Positions 44,669 through 55,480 of a stretch of DNA of 64,000 nucleotides are shown piece by piece. The translations under genes and the position numbers were made by a program. Position 1 is the stretch's first letter. Every line of letters starts with the position of its first letter. The notes under the pieces are model-generated. The model was not told the DNA's origin. It did no database searches and worked only from the letters and a program-made list of their open reading frames with translations. The DNA is from Mytilus trossulus (lineage: Eukaryota > Mollusca > Bivalvia > Mytilida > Mytilidae). The DNA lies in contig NC_086375.1 in assembly GCF_036588685.1 (NCBI RefSeq), positions 8,177,916-8,241,915 on the forward strand. The letters run 5' to 3'.

Positions 44669-45266
44669 AAAACAAGAAGCATGGTTGAGCCGTTAGAGAA
44701 AATGGACAAGAAGTACCAATTACACACAGACAAACAAAACCTGGAGAGAATTAAAATATTTATAAGAAAATGACAATGAGAATAATGGTCGTAGTATGAA
44801 CGTAGTCAGGTCGTAAGAAGAGCGCGATGAGGACGGCAAGGGCGTGCTAGAATCGTACTATTGAGGTGAACAGCGTGGTATAGTCGTAGTTAAAGCGTAG
44901 GTTGGTCGCGGTGAGAACGTCGTGATCGTAGGGATGTCGTAATAACGTCGCAATGAGATCGTAGCGCAGTTTCTCCGAATAGAATCACGCTTTCTCTACG
45001 CTCTCACTGCGATGGTACAGCGACCTTTGCGATCTTACTACGATCTTAGTGCGCTCTCACTACGCTTCTACTACGACCTGATTTCGCCACGGCCGCACGA
45101 CGTTTGTTTTGAACATGTTCAAAGTTTGCCACGCTCATCACAATCTTGAAGACCTCACCACGACCGTGATACGACCTTACTGCGATCTACACGATCGTAC
45201 TACGATCATCAAAATTTGCATTTTTTTCACAGATCGTAGTGCGATCGTGGACTAGTGGGACTGGGG

Positions 45267-45832
45267 TGTTACTGTGTTATAGTTTTATTGATTTTCTAGT
45301 AAAATTACGAGTGTAAAGATTGAAAGAACGAAGCTCGCTTTCGATATTGATAATTTGCTGATCAAGGGACTTTAAAGGTCATATTTAACATGTACTAGTA
45401 TGTAAAATGGGACTTTAATTGTCACAATTTACATATATGTCTGTTGTATAATACTTAAAAAAATGCATTGTGAAAAGTTACTTGTCTACCATATGTAAGT
45501 AAGACAGTTGGAATGAAATAGTTATCAAAGGTACCAGGATTATAATTTAATATGCAAGACGCGCGTTTCGTCTACACAAGAATCACCAATGACGCTCATA
45601 TCAAAATAGTTATACAACCAAGTACAAAGTTTACGAGCAAAATTCCAAATCGTTGTGCCAAATACGTCTAAGGTAATTTATTCCTGTGATAAGAAAGTCA
45701 TTATTTTTTTGTAAAAATCAAAGTTTAGGGGACAGGAAATTTATGAAAATGACCATATAATTAATATTCATGCCAACTTGTAAACTCCCAAGTATATCAT
45801 CACGAAAGGTTTTCAAAAGAGTTTTTTTTTAT
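45267..45832. repeat. Spacer with a degenerate ribozyme-bearing repeat
   Basis: Positions about 45520-45605 are the dispersed repeat on the minus strand, but the core reads TTGGTGA instead of CTGATGA. A 48-base segment at 45377-45424 recurs at 46321-46368. No gene is seen. Confidence 0.5.
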
Positions 45833-46751
45833 CTCACCAAAAGGGCCAAGTGACATTTTCTCATTACTTGGCGTCCGTCGTCCGTCGTCGTTAACTTTTA
45901 CAAAAATCTTCTTTTCTGAAACTACTGGGTCAAATGTATCCAAACTTGGTCACAATCATCATTTGGGTATCTAGTTTAAAATATGTGTCTAGTGACCTGG
46001 CAAATCAACCAAGATGGCCGCCAAGGCAAAAAATAGATTATAGGGGTAAAATGTGAATTTTGTTTTATAAATCTGAAACCAAAGCATTTAGAGCAAATCT
46101 GACATGGGGTAGAATTGTTTATTAAGTCAAGATCTATATGTACTGAAATTTTCAGATGAATCGGACAACTGGTTGTTAGGCTGCCCCTGAATTGGTAATT
46201 CTAAAGAAATTTTGCCATTTTTGGTTGTTATCTGGAATATTATTATAGATAGAGATAAACTTTAAACAGCAATAATGTTTAGCAAAGTAAGATCTACAAA
46301 TATGTTTGCCATACGAAAATGGTCATATTCAACATGTACTAGTATGTAAAATGGGACTTTAATTGTCATAACCACTTAAGGATTTATTGCCTTTAATAGT
46401 AATTTTTTATCAATTTTTCGTAAATTTTTGTAATTCTTCTTCTCTGAAACTACTGGGCCAAATTTTACCAAACTTAGCCACAATCATTATAAGGGTATGT
46501 AGTTTAGAAATATGTACGGTAACTTAGCCAACCAACCAATATGGCCGCCATGGCTAAAAATAGAACATAGGGGGAATCTAGATTTTGGCTTATAACTCTG
46601 AAACCAAAGCATTTAGAGCAAATCGCTCGGGCTTAAATTGTTAATCAAGTCAATATGTATAAAAAATTGCACAACTGGTTGTTGGGTTGCTGTCCCCAAT
46701 TGGTAATTTTTAAGATTTTTTTCTGGTTTTGGTTATTATCTTGATTACTAT

Positions 46752-47127
46752 CATAATCCTGGTACTTTTGATAACTATTTACACCACTGGGTCGATGCCA
46801 CTGCTGGTGGACGTTTCTTCCCCGAGGGTATCACCAGCCCAGTAGTCAGCACTTCGGTGTTGACATGAATATCAATTATATGGTCATTTTTATAAATTTT
46901 CTGTTTACAAAACTTTGAATTTTTAGAAAAACTAAGGATTTTCTTACCCCAGGAGTAGATAACATTAGCCGTATTTGGCACAACTTTTTGGAATTTTGGA
47001 TCCTCAATGCTCTTCAACTTTGTATTTATTCGGCTTTTTAACTATTTTGATCTGAGCGTCACTGATGAGTCTTATGTAGACGAAATGCGCGTCTGGCGTA
47101 TAAAATTATAATCCTGGTACTTTTGAA
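46752..47127 (+). mobile_element. Complete retrozyme-like repeat, 376 bp, hammerhead motif near its 3' end
   Basis: ATAATCCTGGTACTTTTGA occurs at 46753-46771 and 47109-47127, 356 bases apart, so the insertion is slightly longer than one monomer. ACTAT flanks both sides and is a plausible target duplication. Order: ATAACTATTTACACC, a B-box-like GGGTCGATGCC, CCACTGCTGGTGG, GGGTATCACCAGCCC, a body, then GAGCGTCA and the ribozyme. No coding capacity. Confidence 0.7.
47062..47100 (+). ncRNA. Hammerhead-like ribozyme motif
   Basis: CTGATGA, a stem II GTCT-TATGT-AGAC, GAAA, and a stem III ATGC/GCGT ending in GTA. The left end of the whole insertion falls within a few bases of where RNA cleaved after GTA would begin. 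Stem I pairing next to the core is not evident. Confidence 0.6.
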
Positions 47128-47493
47128 CTATAATAGAGATATACTATAAACATCAATAATGTTCAGCAAAGTAAGATCTTGAAATAAGTCAACATGACCA
47201 AAACGGCAAATTTAGGCCTTAAGGAGTTATTGCCCTTTTTAGTAAACGTTAAACAATTTCTATTTATTTGGAAAATTTTGGAAAATTTTTACAAAATATT
47301 TTCCTCTGCAACTAAAGGGCCAAGTTTATTACAGATAGAGAAAATTGTAAGTAGTTAGAATATTCAGTAAAGTAAGACCTACGAACACATCACCATCACC
47401 AAAACACAATTTTGTTATGAATCCATATGTGTCCTTTGTTAAATAAACATGCACATAGACCAAAGTGAGCGACACACGTTTTGTTAGAGCCTC

Positions 47494-50400
47494 TAGTAAA
47501 TTAATGCCTTCGAAAATATTCCATTTTATTCTTGCAATAATTTCAATATGCATACTACATGTGTAGAAAAAAAATCATAAGCTCAAGATAAAACACCATA
47601 TACTAATACCACACCGAAGAAAAAAACATAGTAAACAACACGCTACAAAAAGAAACATATACAAGGAGCAGAAAACCCTGTCAACAAATTGGGGGTGATC
47701 TGAGGTGTTCAATGTTCAAGAAGTCTATGCAAATCCGGCTCCGCAAAGCAACTTAGCATGTTTACTCCTGACACCACTTTTAATTAGCGTACTGAGAATT
47801 TTTCAAAAACTCAAGAACATGTAGTTTGCTGTTTAGAAACGATGAAATATGTTTAATTACATTAAGGGTACATATTGTTTTCACCAGATGCGCAGTTTGA
47901 CAATAAATGTCTCCTCAGAGATGATCGAGGCAAAAATTAAAAAAATCCAAAGCTACTAATAATTAAAAATAAATAAGAGCTAAAAAGCAAAAAGGAGAAA
48001 AAGAATAGCAATAGCTAGGCAAGGCATCAGAACGGTGTACTAGGGAGATTTAACCTTTATTCAACGTATATTTCAAGGTTTCAAAAATGTTAAAATGTTG
48101 CCTGTACCAAGTCAGGAATATCACAGTTGTTATCCATTCGTTTGATGTGTTTGATCCTTTGATTTTGATATTAGAATCTTTCCATTTTAAATTTGGCCCG
48201 GAGATCAGTACTTAAGTGATTTTACTTTTTTGCACATACAACTGGTGAACTCCGAGTACCCGACACAGTCAAACAATTCAGACCAAATATTGTTACTGTT
48301 GCCAGTCGTATTTTGTACGATTATTTTTTCCGCACATTAGTCTCGATGCACCAGAGTTATCGTTCTTACAGTCAATCTTCATATGCATATGGAGCGTCTG
48401 GATAATTGAGACTATCCGCACATTGGTTGTCGCTGGGGTTTGTATGGGTTGCTATTGTAGCCAGTTTCTTTTTTATTCAAGCTATCTTTTTCAATTCATT
48501 TAAAATTTTGCAATACCTACTACATATGATTAACTTCCAATTTGCAATACAATTAGAAATCTATTAAATAACTTGTACTAATACTTGTAAACCTTGTTTG
48601 GGGATAGGAATACATCTTTCTTGAGAAATTTCGCCGGGATGTCAATATCTTATAAAATTGACTGTAAAACAGTACAATCCTAATAAGCATATTCAGACAT
48701 AGACAGTGAAATGGAAATGATTCCAGATATTACCAAAGTTCCCTTTTAATCAGGCCAAAATATGAAAGACGACATATTGCTTTTCACAACACAGTTTACA
48801 TCTGTAAATACTAATAAAATACAGTCGAAACGCAAATAAACACAAAGGATAATGGAGTACTCATAGATCACACAACACGAAAACTGACTAAAAGACAAAA
48901 CAACAGTATACAGGGTACAACAAACGTAACTAAACACGAAGCAACACGACCCTTTCTAAAATCTGAGATGATCTCATACGCTTCAGAAGGGTGAGCAGAT
49001 AAATCCTGCTATACATGTTGCACCTGTCGGTATATAGGGTTTTGAATCGTTTGCTATGTCAGGGAGAACATACCAGCACCTAGCTTGGCGATCTCCGTGT
49101 ATTCATGTTAAAAGCTAAAAAGGTACAAACCAAAACATAAATTTTTCTACACGCATAACATTTTCTTTCTCGGAGTTAATGTAAATCCTGCATAAAAGCT
49201 GCAAAAATATAACATGTCTGGATCTAATAAGTACTTCATCTGATAATTTAAATTTAAGGTAGTTCAATTGATACTATTGGTCATTAATAATGTATTCGGA
49301 ATTGGCGTTGTTTGAATAAACAGAAAGATGGTTCAACATTGTTGTCAAAAATTTTGGCTTAATCGGTTAAGGATGGAGACGAGGAGAGTGGATCGTAGCG
49401 AAGATAGTCATTTATATGCACTTGATGAAAAGTGTCGCTAGAATTAAATGTGTTCCTGGACAAGCTGCTAATACCTTTTATTATAAATCTTTTTTGCATA
49501 TTTGTTTGTGTTATGATGATTAAGATTATAACACCATATTGACTGCTTTACCATGTTTACCTCAATTTTTGACATTTTTACCTACTATGTCTGTATGTTT
49601 TGTTCACCCATTGTTGTCAACATAATGCAATTTTAATCGACCTTCATACAAGTGAGACTTTTAGCTTGCTAAATAACCAGGTTTAATAACACCATTTTAT
49701 ACATAAGGAAATGCCTGTACCAAGATAGGAATAAGACAGTTGTTTTCCGTTCGTTTGAGTTTTATTTTGCCTGTTAATAATGGACATTCCGATTTGAATT
49801 TCTCTTGCAGTTCGATATTTTTGTAAATTTACTTTATATTCATTTACATGATCATATCGGTACTGTTAGAAAACACCAATATTATGCATAGCCATATGCA
49901 ACGATGAAATGTAGCAACAGAAAACTTATTTTATGACTTTTGAACAGCGATATACCACTGATTGTCCCCAAAACATTTGGTTTCCTTAATTCAAACGACG
50001 GAAAATAAAAAGACATAAAGTAGTGTACACTTGTTTTTGAACATCCTATACCCCACCCCCCAAAACAAACAAACTTTTAACTATTGCATTAATAACAACG
50101 AGTTGCTTTTTTTAAGACTGCACATAGACTTAATAAAACCTTTAACTTAAATCTGATGGACAACGGAACACAGATGAAATAAACTGAAATAGGATTTCTT
50201 GGAATAATTTAAATTCAAGGTATTGGTCAGTTTTTTTATGGAACTAATTGATCTATCTCGATGATAGTATGTGTGAAGGACTTGGAACCGCGATGGTCTT
50301 GATAAGGTGCGATAGTTTGACCCTGCAGTGCGTTTAGAATTACTCCGAAGTGCGATGGTGGTATTTAGACTGAATCTTGTTGATAGCTATGCCGAGGTAC

Positions 50401-50732
50401 CATGGTAGTTACGATGGAGCGCAGCGGATAACGTAAAAAGTTCATTTTTATTGCTTTTCATAATCACACGTCGATGAAAAAAACAGTTTGACTGCTAGAG
50501 GCAGTACATTACTACTAAATAGCTAGACTATGCAGAAAAAAATATTATTATGATCTCTAATTCATTATGCAACTGCAACTAAGAACATAATATTATGAAA
50601 GATATTCTGTGTTTCCAATTGTAGAAACACCGTTTAAAGAGAGATATAGATGCAACTTAAATATTGCAGGGTTCTAAACAATGAAATTCAAACAGTGTAC
50701 ATACTCTGTTAGTTCAACTATACTGTTAACAA
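47494..50732. other. Gene-free region with two family F copies
   Basis: Family F lies at about 48090-48245 (CCTGTACCAAGTCAGGAATA, CATTCGTTTGATGTGTTTGA) and a longer copy at about 49547-49850 starting ATGTTTACCTCAATTTTTGA. I see no gene. Confidence 0.45.
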
Positions 50733-51015
50733 ATAGTTATCAAAGGTACCAGGATTACAGTTTAATACGCCAGACGCGCGTTTCGTCTATAAAGACTCAT
50801 CAGTGACTCTCAGATCTAAATGATACCATCGGGGACAAAACGTCCATCAGCAGTGGCATCGATCCAGTGGTGTAAATAGTTATCAAAGATACTAGGATTA
50901 TAATTTAATACGCCAGATGCGCGTTTTGTCTACATAAGAAGCAACAGTGACGATCAGATCTACATGGTTATTAACCCAAACAAGGTACCAGGATTATGAT
51001 TTTATACGCCAGACA
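50733..51015 (-). repeat. Three ribozyme-type repeat units in a row
   Basis: The shared phrase GGTACCAGG (or GATACTAGG) occurs at 50745, 50889 and 50984. The first unit has an intact core, the second has TCATCAG changed to GCAACAG, and the third is cut within stem III. Between units 1 and 2 lies CAGCAGTGGCATCGATCCAG, the body segment also found in the long units. Confidence 0.65.
50766..50803 (-). ncRNA. Hammerhead-like ribozyme motif (first unit of the array)
   Basis: The minus strand has CTGATGA, GTCT-TTAT-AGAC, GAAA, ACGC/GCGT and GTA. Core and stems II and III are intact. Confidence 0.6.
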
Positions 51016-51498
51016 AAACTTTTGAATGTTTGAAATACTAAGGCTTTTCTACCTCATGAATATATTTCCTTAGCTGTATTATATATGATTGCGTGCTGTA
51101 GAGAGTATTTACATTAACTTCATTTCTTGTCCTAAATTATTTGCTGGAACCTGGACATAATAACCACCCTTTACGTTGTAAACACTTTTTTATAACCAAT
51201 TTTATCTGATGCTTAATCAACATTCAATTCTATAATCCTTTATAAATTCATAAATGATAGAATCAAATGAAATTCCCAAGTTTAAAAGAATAAAGGGGGG
51301 TGAATTATGAAGTAAAAAATATATAAACTATTTCTTCCAGGTACAACAGTGTAGTTAGTTCTTTTTAAATATTTGACACTAAGCCAAAATTTTATCGGAA
51401 AGACGAAGTCTACCATGCACTGAGCTCGAAGTATTCAAACATCTAATTATAGATCTGTTGTACGATTTAAATTTAAATTTAAATCCAAGGACATCAAA
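51016..51498 (+). other. Upstream region of tandem paralogue 2
   Basis: AT-rich sequence with a TTTAAATTTAAATTTAAAT run at about 51468-51485 just before the start codon. No gene is seen. Confidence 0.4.
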
Positions 51499-53508
51499 AT
51501 GGCTACATGTTTAAGCAGTAGTCAAGAAAGTGATACAGTTAAATGCGGAATTTGTTTGTCAGGTTTTATCAAACCCATTCTTCTGGATTGTTTTCATATA
51601 TTTTGTACTCCGTGTATGTCTAAACTGACTGAAGGTAAGGATACTTTGATTTGTCCGTTGTGTAGGGCGGTACACGTAATTCCAGACAAGGGTGTTGGTG
51701 GTCTTACCCTTTATCCGTACTCTAAAGAGACAGACACACCTGATACGCAGAGTGTGGATTTCTGTCAGATGTGTGAGAATGAAGAATACGTAGTTACTAA
51801 GTGTATCGACTGCAAATGCAAGATGTGTTTGGAATGTTCAGCATACCATTTAAAGCACAAAATATTTAAGACTCACAAAACAGAAAAAATAGAGAATAAA
51901 TGCACTGAATTTAAATCACAAGAGACAAAAATGTTTGAAGATGACACGTGAAAAATGCACAAAGAAGAATTTTCACACTTTTGTGAACCTTGCAATAAAG
52001 CAATTTGTTATGAATGTGTTGCTCAAAATCACAGATTACACAAAAAAGAACCGATATTTTTTCAAGCCCAGAAAAGAAGAGATCATTTGCGATTGGCTTT
52101 TAATGCGATGAAATCAAAGGTCACTGCAATTAATCGTGAAAGACAACAGACGGAGTCTGCAGAAAATAATTACTACCATTTGTGTAGACAAGGGAAAGAC
52201 GAAATAAGAACGCATGCTGAAAGATCAAAAGAAATTGTCTGCAAAATTTTCGATGTTTTAGCAGATTTGAATTTGCACAAATTGGATGAAATGCAAAAAC
52301 AAGATATTAAAGCGATACATAATCACAAAGACGAACTAGAGACCAGGGCATTGTCTTTGCAATGCTTACTTAGAAGCACCGTTAATGTTATAAACTTTTG
52401 CAGTGATGGAAAACTATTCAATGATTATACATTCCTTTACGAGACTTTAAAACGCGCAGTTAAACAGGACAAAAAGTTAGAAGTTTTAACCCCACAGTTC
52501 CGCTCAGGTTGTGCAATTGGACATAGATATGTCGAAGAATGTTTTGGTCGAGTAGCAAGAGGGATACGGTCTTGTACTTTGGTTGAATCTGAGTCCCACA
52601 TTTACTCACTTCCAATTATTTGCGAGGTCAAAGAATTAACAAAAAAATGTTCTTTTATTCTCGATAAAAGAGGGTGTTGGACTTGTGACATCAAAAGTTT
52701 ATGCGGTATCAATGAAAACAAAACATGGTTTCTGGTTACATATCATGGCTATGACGAAAGTAATGAACAACATTTGTACCTTTATTCCGCTAATGCGGAC
52801 ATGGAGTATGAATTTAAAATACCCGATGAAAATGTAGTCACACATATATTGCAAGCTACCCGAAATGAAATTTTAGTAAAGTCTGGATCACTTATCAAGA
52901 AAATAAACGTAGATAATGTACCCAAAATAGAAGAGATAATAACAACAACATTCAAGTCGGATTTTGAGTTTGGAACTTGCGCTGTGATGGAAGACAACCG
53001 TGTTGTTACGTATTGTGTTAGAGACAAATGTTTTTATGAGTTCACAATTAACGGTGAGTGGCCAGTCACTTTGAATGAAACAGCACTTAAAACAATACCT
53101 GTTGATGAGCACATACTCAAACTTATTACAACTAATCCCGATAGTATAGTTGAAACCTTGTCAAAACACATCATACTTACATGCAAAGAAAATGTTATTA
53201 CACTTGACAGAAACTACAGGATGTGCAACGTTCATGAAAGCAAAGGTTCAGATTTTAGGGGTGTTTGTAGAGATGCATATGGAAACATATTTATAGTTGA
53301 TTACAATATGAACAAAATTTGTCTGTTTAATTCCTACGGTGAATTTGTACATGATATTTCAGTACAAGATATATCAAAACCAGTCGATATCACGAGAGAT
53401 CATATGGGAAACATTTGGTTAGCTGATCAAAACAACCGTGTGCAAATATACTCTTGTCTTAAATTTCTCGACTCAAATACAAGTATGCCATTGAAAAGTG
53501 ACATCTAA
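51499..53508 (+). pseudogene. RING/B-box/beta-propeller tandem paralogue 2 with an in-frame TGA
   Basis: The frame runs 669 sense codons with a single TGA at 51949-51951 (codon 151). The RING (C16, C19, C31, H33, C36, C39, C52, C55) and first B-box precede it; B-box2 remainder, coiled coil and beta-propeller with NHL-like blades (CRDAYGNIFIVDYNMNKICL) follow. Paralogue 1 has TGT at the aligned codon, the first zinc ligand of B-box2. No frameshift or other stop occurs, so decay is recent, or the allele is polymorphic, or the codon is read through. Possible products are a RING plus B-box1 truncated protein of 150 residues and, from ATG 51955, a 517-residue RING-less protein. The start context CAAAATGGCT equals that of paralogue 3. 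Confidence 0.8.
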
Positions 53509-54250
53509 GTGTTACCTTATTGAAAACACGTCTTTCTTTTATTAACTTGCTGACTAACAAATTAGTTCTAGGGACTCCCACGTATCGGTCATATTTGCAT
53601 CAGGCAACAAAGGACAGAAAATCTGCCACCGAACACACCAGAGAGAGGCTACAAGTATTTATAAGTGTGACATTTATCTAAAAATTCTTCTTAATTCCTG
53701 CAGGACGTGGTTGTCTGTTAGCAAAACCCACGTAGCAAACCATACCTCACTATTTAGGAAAGATTTTACCGCCCCACCGATTTTGATATATACACTGATA
53801 CCACAGGCCAACCAATTTAGAATTGTAACATTTCTAATTGTTGAAAAACCGGATTATGTCAAGTTTCAACGTACACTCATATCATGAAACTTTTAAAGAC
53901 TTTTCATTTGTAGTAGCTTGTTTCAGCTGATAACTGATAGCAGTAATTCTTAGCCATGCTCATAGTATTTTATGTATGTATTTTTGTATATCAATTAATT
54001 GCGAGGTAAACTATCAATTAGATACATTGTATACTTTGTAATAATGTTTAGGGTTCAAGGCTCCATAAATAGTTAGTGATTTGTTTTTAATGATCAGTAT
54101 TGAGCCAAGAAAAAACATTGAAATATCAAAGTATATTCAAAATTTTAAGATAAAAGCGAAGATTAACTCACAACAAATAATTCAATGTTACAAATGGTAA
54201 ATTGTCAATAAAGCATAAGCACTTTGACTAAATAGTTGTGTACAATGTAT
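53509..54250. other. 3' flank of paralogue 2
   Basis: No gene is recognised. I looked for a SECIS-like hairpin after the stop and saw no convincing one by eye. Confidence 0.4.
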
Positions 54251-54932
54251 TTAAGGGGCACTAGCTGCCAAATTCATGTTCACCGATTTAACTCAAATTC
54301 TCATATTTTTTTTATCACAATGTAAAACATTTTTCCTAACTTCCAAAAGTATGAAATAATCAATTTATACGACATGGTCTCTATAAGATGTATCTTCGTT
54401 TCGTGTAACCAAGACGCCATCTAATTAACTACCGAGTTGGTCTTCTATGACCATGTAAGCGAAGTAAACATAAACATATATATAAAGAGATTAAGCAACT
54501 CGTGCATTTGTATTATTATAGATCTGTTAAATTTTGTAGTATAGATTAAAAATTTATGTTTATCGTCGTTTTTACCTATATAAGAATGATGTTTTGTGGA
54601 TCGAACTAGTTAATCAAATTATTTACCTTTGTTTCACTTTCAATGTTGACATTCTTATCCTTTAAATCACAGGACACGGAAAATGCATGCGTTATCCTAT
54701 CTCTTACTACGGAGTTAAATTGAAGTTCACATGAATACGAATTTAATGAGGTCGAATTATTCACTTGCAAGTAAAAAAATCATTATCAATGTTTATTAGC
54801 TTAATTTGACAAAATTGAACCATTTTAACCGATAAAAGCAAATTAGTATATCACTATTTCATTTTCATTAACGATTTAACAAAAATAATCATACTTTCGA
54901 TTTTTATACATCTAAAAGCTAGTGCCCCTTTA
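54251..54932. mobile_element. MITE-like element with AAGGGGCACTAGCT ends
   Basis: AAGGGGCACTAGCT at 54253-54266 and AGCTAGTGCCCCTT at 54917-54930 are perfect 14-bp inverted repeats, and TTTAA/TTAAA extends them. The interior is AT-rich without a frame. I recall similar ends from other mussel sequences. Confidence 0.6.
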
Positions 54933-55430
54933 AAGTACGTTCTTAATATAATATGGTTTAACATGTAACTCTCTCTTCGTAAACAGAAATCAAATGTTAT
55001 CGTTATTTACATTGATTGCTATAATAGATTGCCCAATGTTGATGTCGTGAAAGAAGTGTTAGATAAATGAACTAGTCGTAGACAGTTATATAAAAGCTTC
55101 ATTTCTTTTATGGTTTACCTGTTTAAGTTTTCAATCATCTAAGTTTATTTTGTAACTCATAACTAGGTAACGACTAGGTAGAGAAATTGAAATTTTAGGT
55201 AGTTACAAAGATACATTAAATCAATACGAAAGCTATGATTGCATATTTTAGTTTTTGTATTGGTAGTTTAGCGCTGATATAATATATTGATAGTTCGATG
55301 TTTGTTCAACTTTATCCTTATTAATAAGAGATTCGAATGAAATGTATATTTGAAACCACTCTTCTTCTAAACATAATAGCAATTAATGACTGCTTAATAA
55401 GTTATCAAAAGTACCAGGATTATAATTGTA

Positions 55431-55469
55431 TACGCTAGACGCGCGTTTCGTCTACATAAGACTCATCAG
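55431..55469 (-). ncRNA. Hammerhead-like ribozyme motif (repeat about 55399-55480)
   Basis: CTGATGA, GTCT/AGAC, GAAA, ACGC/GCGT and GTA are all present on the minus strand, with one change in the stem III loop. The left flank is GTTATCAAAAGTACCAGG. Confidence 0.6.
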
Positions 55470-55480
55470 TGACGCTCGGA

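Larger units (their letters stand above)
43809..45266. mobile_element. Foldback element with 32-bp inverted ends and ACG-rich arms
   Basis: The ends 43809-43840 and 45235-45266 match at 30 of 32 positions (CCCCAGTCCCACTAG, then CCACGATCGCA). The arms (to about 44190 and from about 44790) consist of degenerate repeats of TACGATC, TTACTACG and CTCTCACTACG, with part of the right arm inverted. A TTA at both flanks (left before AGCCCC, right after GGGGTG) is compatible with a 3-bp target site of PIF/Harbinger type, but this is weak. The centre holds a 55-codon frame and a family E insertion. Confidence 0.75.
45833..47493 (-). repeat. Family A copy in reverse orientation, with a nested ribozyme-bearing element
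   Basis: On the plus strand it starts TCTCACCAAAAGGGCCAAGTG, GCGTCCGTCGTCC and ends AGTGAGCGACACACG, TTAGAGCCTCTAGT, the reverse of other copies. The insertion at 46752-47127 interrupts the phrase that elsewhere reads TTATAGATAGAGATAAAC. Confidence 0.75.

Noticed and set aside
51949-53900. Selenocysteine reading of the TGA in paralogue 2
   Set aside because: No convincing SECIS hairpin (ATGA, AA loop, NGAN quartet) was seen in the first 400 bases of the 3' flank, and a zinc-ligand position is an unlikely place for Sec. It is kept only as a test in the findings.
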